Positions 3,821 to 6,829 of a DNA stretch of 6,829 nt are shown here, piece after piece. This stretch comes from Saprospiraceae bacterium (GTDB taxonomy: Bacteria > Bacteroidota > Bacteroidia > Chitinophagales > Saprospiraceae): assembly GCA_025455635.1 (NCBI GenBank), contig JALOMF010000227.1, positions 1-6,829 of the forward strand, in the 5' to 3' direction. The position numbers were made by a program, and so were the translations under genes. Positions within the stretch are counted from its first letter, which is position 1. Each line of letters begins with the position of its first letter. The notes under the pieces were generated by a model. That model did not search any database. It saw nothing but the letters and a program-made list of their open reading frames with translations, and was not told where the DNA came from.

Positions 3821-6745
3821 TTATCGCACAACGATTTTGCCTGTATGAATCAGCTTGCCGTCAGCCTCCAGTTGGAAGCTGTAAACGCCAGCGGGCATCC
3901 CGTTCCGCAGCAGGCGTAGGCGGTTGCCGGGAGCGTTCTCCTGGCGCACAAGCCGTCCGTTTATGTCAAAAACATTTATATTCAAGTTATTGCAATTCAA
4001 TGTCTTAGCCTCAAAATCAATGGTCGAGGCAAATGGATTGGGGTAGGCGCTGACCGCCACGCCCGGCCTCTCAGGGCCATCCTCCACGTCGCTGATGACG
4101 ATGAAGTCGAGCAGCACCTTGCCACCGATGGTGTGCGTGTAGCTGGCGGTCTGCTTGGGCACATCGTAGCCGAGGAATACCGTGGCGCTGTTCGTGATTT
4201 GGGTGCCGGTGGGGTTGTCGGCTTTTTGTGAAACCTTGAACTTCACGAATCCCTCCGACCCTGCGCCGCCGCCCGGCAGCAACTGCAGGTTTGTGAAAGT
4301 AAACCTCACCGTGCCATCTCCATTCAGCTCGAAGTCGTAGGGGTGGCTGCTTGAACCAGCTGTCACCGTGCCGAGGTCGAGAAAAGGAGAAAGCGTGTCA
4401 CGAATGACCAACCGAGTAATGGTGTCCATGCTGACATTCTGGAAAAAAACATGGTACTCGATGTCGGTATTGGCTGGGATAAGGTTTTCACCGTTCTGCT
4501 GATAGCCCTTGGGATAGCCTCTGAGAATGATGTAATCGGTAAATGAACTAATATTTTCCTGTGCGTCCACGGCCACGAAGGGGTCGTTTTCGTCTTCCTG
4601 AAGTTCGGTCACAAATCCGGTAGAGTAGGTTCCTGTTGTCGTGCAGCCCTCAACGGCCACGGTGGGGTAGCTGTCGCCGGGGTGCCCCTCCGACTGCTCA
4701 GCGATGATGCGATAGGTGGCGCCATTGCTCGGCAGCGCAATACGGGTGTCTTGTCCGGCTAAAAGCGTGAATGAACCTTCAAAGCCTAATATATGGTCTT
4801 CAATGACGATGAAGCCTTTTGGCGCTTGCATGTCACCTGTTCCCTTGTTTTTTATCCTAAACTCAATGGAGTCGGTGTCGCAAAAGCCGTTCACCTCGAT
4901 ACTGGCCATGTCCCAGTTCGGTGAAACAGGCAGGCAAAACGAATCGGGCAAAATATGGGCGCTAACGATATAAGCCTCGGCTGGCAGCCCGTTGCAATCG
5001 GAAGTCACATTGATGGTGAAGCTCCCGCACTCGTCGAGGCCGAGCGTGTCAAGCTCGAATACCAGCAGGCTGTCGTTTTGCGAAGCGAGGGGGATGGATG
5101 AACCAACATAAGTCAGGCCATTGTCCAGAATGACGTTCACGCTCGGATTGGTGGCAGGGGCAGTGCCCGTGTTGCAGTAGGAAACGGCATAGCCGATATT
5201 GCTGCAATTTTGCGCCACCGGCGCCGAAATATCCACGTTGAGCAGTGGGCAGTCCACCACTTTGAGCATGGGGAAATTGCGCACCAGCGAGCCGTATTGC
5301 GTCGAAAACGTGACGCTGTAAGCTAATATGCAAGCCTCCCAGTAGTCATTTTTCTTGAAAACACTGACTTCGTAATCGCCTGAATCGAGCGTGATTTCGT
5401 AGTTGCCATCGGCATCGGTGGTGCCGAAGAAGGTTCTGGTGTCCGATTCCGCTTTCACAATCCAATCGTTCAGCCCCTGCTCGCCAGCTTGCAGGATGCA
5501 GTCACCATCGTCCACGAATACTTTCCCAGTGAGGCGGTTGGTGTAAACGCTGCCGTCTGCACTGGCTTTTATGAAAGTGACATCGTTGAAAAATATGGAA
5601 AACAGCGCATTATAGCCGATGACGATAAAGCCACCATCGGCGGTAGGTGTTACCGCTTGGCCAACGTCCACGTGGCTGCCCCTGCCGATGTTGTTCGTCC
5701 AGATTTGATTGCCGTCGTTGTCGAAACGGGCAAGGAATGCGTCGGAGTTGGCGGCGTCAATTTCCGTGACGCCCGTGACCACGAGGTCGCCGTTGTTTAC
5801 CTTGGCCAAATCATTGACGAGGTCGCCGAGCGGGCCGCCGAAGGTTTTTGACCAGAGCAGGTTGCCGTCAAGGTCGGTTTTCAACAGCCAGCCCTCCGAG
5901 GTGGAGCCGGTATGCCCGGCCAAGGCCACATTGCCATCGGCAGCCAGTTCGAGGTCGAGCAACTGGTCAATATCGGTAGGCGAACCATAGAACTTGCTCC
6001 AAAGCTCATTGCCATTGAAGTCGAGCTTGAGGAGGTAGCCGTCCTTTGTGCCGTTGACGGGGTTGATGGCGTTGCCAGCCACGAGGTAGCCATCGGCGAC
6101 TTCGAGCACGGCCCAGCCATCGTCTTCGCTGGAGGGACCGTAGGTGTTGCTCCAGACTTGGTCGCCTTGGGCATCCAGTTTCAGGAGGTAAACATCACGC
6201 TCGCCGCTGGCGATGTTGGTGGTAGTGCCCACGAGGAGGTAGCCACCGCTGGCGGTCGTTGGGATGATGCGGTAGCCCAACTCGTCGTTGTTGGTGTTGC
6301 CAAACTGTTTGTTCCATTGTTTTTGCCCCGCCGCATTGATTTTTAGGAGATAAATATTGGCGTCGGATAATTGGGTGGCCCTGATGTCGCCCGCTACCAA
6401 GAAGCCGTGGTCGGGTGTTTCGGTTATGGAATAGCCATGTGAAATAAAGCCATCGTCGTAGGTGTTCGACCAGATTTCGGTGCCGTCCACGTCGGTGCGG
6501 ATGACGTATGCCTTGTAGTTGTTGCCAGCGCCCGTGCTTTCGCTAGAGCCTACGCCCACGAAGCCGAAGTCTTGGGTCTGGATGATGGACTGGCCGAGGT
6601 CGTCGTTGTTGCCACCGAAGTAGATTTCCCAGCCCTGCGCATTGACGGCAAGGCAAGCCATCATCCCGGCAAGCAGCAGCAATGCCCGCATCAGGCCAAG
6701 CGGCCTAGGAGTTGGATGGGAAGATGTCTTTAACAATTGAATCAT
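3821..6745 (-). CDS. T9SS-exported protein with beta-propeller-like repeats and type A sorting domain
   Basis: This protein of about 974 residues is predicted to leave the cell through the type IX secretion system and be released or anchored on the surface. Residues 1-36 are a signal peptide with cleavage after VNA before QGWE. Residues 38-400 hold seven units of 49-54 residues, each with a W(S/N)..(Y/F)G motif preceded by DG(N/T) and followed by GG(F/Y)(L/I)V.G and a D.Y(L/V)LK strand; tryptophans fall at 39, 92, 144, 198, 249, 298 and 349, which suggests a seven-bladed propeller. Residues 404-493 (LTGKVFVDDGDC..TTDADGNYEITL) resemble a CNA/SdrD-B-like domain. Residues 496-601 and 602-726 are DUF11-like beta-sandwiches, and 752-873 match the DUF7619-type region common in Bacteroidota T9SS proteins. 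Residues 900-974 are the sorting domain: YPNPF at 901-905, INVFDINGRLVR, GVYSFQL and a terminal KIVVR. I start at the ATG at 6743-6745. An alternative ATG at 6691 gives a shorter, also plausible signal peptide; a frame extension to TTG 6817 would run through the promoter. No enzymatic domain is visible; binding or adhesion is likely. Confidence 0.9.
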   Translation of the reverse strand: MIQLLKTSSHPTPRPLGLMRALLLLAGMMACLAVNAQGWEIYFGGNNDDLGQSIIQTQDFGFVGVGSSESTGAGNNYKAYVIRTDVDGTEIWSNTYDDGFISHGYSITETPDHGFLVAGDIRATQLSDANIYLLKINAAGQKQWNKQFGNTNNDELGYRIIPTTASGGYLLVGTTTNIASGERDVYLLKLDAQGDQVWSNTYGPSSEDDGWAVLEVADGYLVAGNAINPVNGTKDGYLLKLDFNGNELWSKFYGSPTDIDQLLDLELAADGNVALAGHTGSTSEGWLLKTDLDGNLLWSKTFGGPLGDLVNDLAKVNNGDLVVTGVTEIDAANSDAFLARFDNDGNQIWTNNIGRGSHVDVGQAVTPTADGGFIVIGYNALFSIFFNDVTFIKASADGSVYTNRLTGKVFVDDGDCILQAGEQGLNDWIVKAESDTRTFFGTTDADGNYEITLDSGDYEVSVFKKNDYWEACILAYSVTFSTQYGSLVRNFPMLKVVDCPLLNVDISAPVAQNCSNIGYAVSYCNTGTAPATNPSVNVILDNGLTYVGSSIPLASQNDSLLVFELDTLGLDECGSFTINVTSDCNGLPAEAYIVSAHILPDSFCLPVSPNWDMASIEVNGFCDTDSIEFRIKNKGTGDMQAPKGFIVIEDHILGFEGSFTLLAGQDTRIALPSNGATYRIIAEQSEGHPGDSYPTVAVEGCTTTGTYSTGFVTELQEDENDPFVAVDAQENISSFTDYIILRGYPKGYQQNGENLIPANTDIEYHVFFQNVSMDTITRLVIRDTLSPFLDLGTVTAGSSSHPYDFELNGDGTVRFTFTNLQLLPGGGAGSEGFVKFKVSQKADNPTGTQITNSATVFLGYDVPKQTASYTHTIGGKVLLDFIVISDVEDGPERPGVAVSAYPNPFASTIDFEAKTLNCNNLNINVFDINGRLVRQENAPGNRLRLLRNGMPAGVYSFQLEADGKLIHTGKIVVR
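5076..5086 (+). repeat. TTTTGCGAAGC copy inside the T9SS protein gene
   Basis: This is an exact 11-base match to 1941-1951 and 3514-3524, here on the non-coding strand of the large gene, where it encodes part of PLASQNDS in a DUF11-like domain. Unlike the intergenic copies it has no CAAAA right arm beyond the GCGAAGC core, so only the core hairpin can form. Confidence 0.4.
5546..6634 (-). repeat. Seven-unit protein repeat (propeller-like blades)
   Basis: This DNA encodes residues 38-400 of the T9SS protein. The seven units have tryptophan-to-tryptophan spacings of 53, 52, 54, 51, 49 and 51 residues. In the last unit the DG-x-x-W turn becomes DGSVYTNR and runs into the next domain. The units are similar in pattern but diverged, so this is an ancient repeat and not a recent DNA duplication. 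The pattern resembles SBBP or delta-60-like repeats of secreted bacterial proteins. Confidence 0.75.
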
Positions 6746-6780
6746 GGGTCTAAGTTTCAAGCTGTTCTTCGATGACGATA

Positions 6781-6812
6781 CAAATGTGAAAACATCCTTG
6801 CCTACAATCAAA
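6781..6812 (-). promoter_or_regulatory. Bacteroidota-type promoter of the T9SS protein gene
   Basis: On the minus strand TTTG (6812-6809) is separated by 20 bases from CACATTTG (6788-6781). The known Bacteroidota consensus is TTTG at -33 and TAnnTTTG at -7 with 19-21 bases between; only the first T of the -7 box differs (C here). Transcription would start near 6772-6776, leaving a leader of about 30 bases before the ATG at 6745. This supports that start and argues against the longer TTG-initiated frame. Confidence 0.55.
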
Positions 6813-6829
6813 GACAAAAAACGGCGTTT

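Noticed and set aside
3571..3831. Minus-strand frame overlapping the stop of the large gene
   Set aside because: It starts at TTG, reads through a perfect terminator hairpin and has no recognisable domain.
3682..4008. Plus-strand frame of about 108 residues starting at TTG in the spacer
   Set aside because: Most of its second half is antisense to the conserved sorting domain, and the first half is AT-rich spacer with AATCGG repeats.
6640..6745. Lipobox at MMAC in the T9SS protein signal peptide
   Set aside because: The -3 position is Met rather than Leu, a standard cleavage site (VNA-Q) follows, and a T9SS sorting domain is present, so it is not a lipoprotein.
6746..6817. Extension of the T9SS protein upstream to a TTG codon
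   Set aside because: It would place coding sequence over the promoter-like TTTG-N20-CACATTTG and push the signal peptide far inside the protein.

Overview
The window looks like a chromosomal piece of a moderately GC-rich member of the Bacteroidota, probably from the Saprospiria or a related lineage. The evidence is a type IX secretion (T9SS) C-terminal sorting domain, an 'NPSFE'-type beta-sandwich secretion module, A-rich start contexts without Shine-Dalgarno sequences, and a TTTG-N20-CACATTTG promoter close to the Bacteroidota consensus. The lineage is inferred from these traits, not from a marker gene.

Left part (1-1876, + strand): the 3' end of a gene encoding a secreted beta-sandwich module is followed 14 bases later by a full gene. 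In the full gene a paralogue of that module, with a signal peptide, is fused to a complete ApbE-type FAD:protein FMN transferase domain. The two modules match at about 60 of 105 positions without gaps, so this is an old tandem duplication. The second copy is joined to a flavinylating enzyme expected to act outside the cytoplasm.

Middle (1877-3510, + strand): a GNAT-family N-acetyltransferase and a ROK-family sugar kinase (glucokinase-like, with zinc motif). Spacers of 96 and 74 bases separate these genes, and no convincing promoter was seen in either. They could be read with the upstream genes, but nothing links them functionally beyond position.

Intergenic (3511-3820): this 310-base region between convergent genes is rich in structure. 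It holds a TTTTGCG/CGCAAAA mini-hairpin, two intrinsic terminators that both work on the minus strand, a doubtful 19-codon ORF, and a cluster of five AATCGG hexamers.

Right part (3821-6829, - strand): one large gene encodes a T9SS-exported surface or secreted protein of about 974 residues. In order it has a signal peptide, a seven-unit beta-propeller-like repeat region, a CNA/SdrD-B-like domain, DUF11-like beta-sandwich domains and a type A sorting domain. A good Bacteroidota-type promoter lies just upstream.

The two observations most worth following are the beta-sandwich/ApbE fusion next to its stand-alone paralogue, and a recurring GCGAAGC mini-hairpin core (four copies in one orientation, three of them as TTTTGCGAAGC) that looks like part of a genome-wide interspersed element. 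I found no complete new system such as a defence island, CRISPR array or mobile element.
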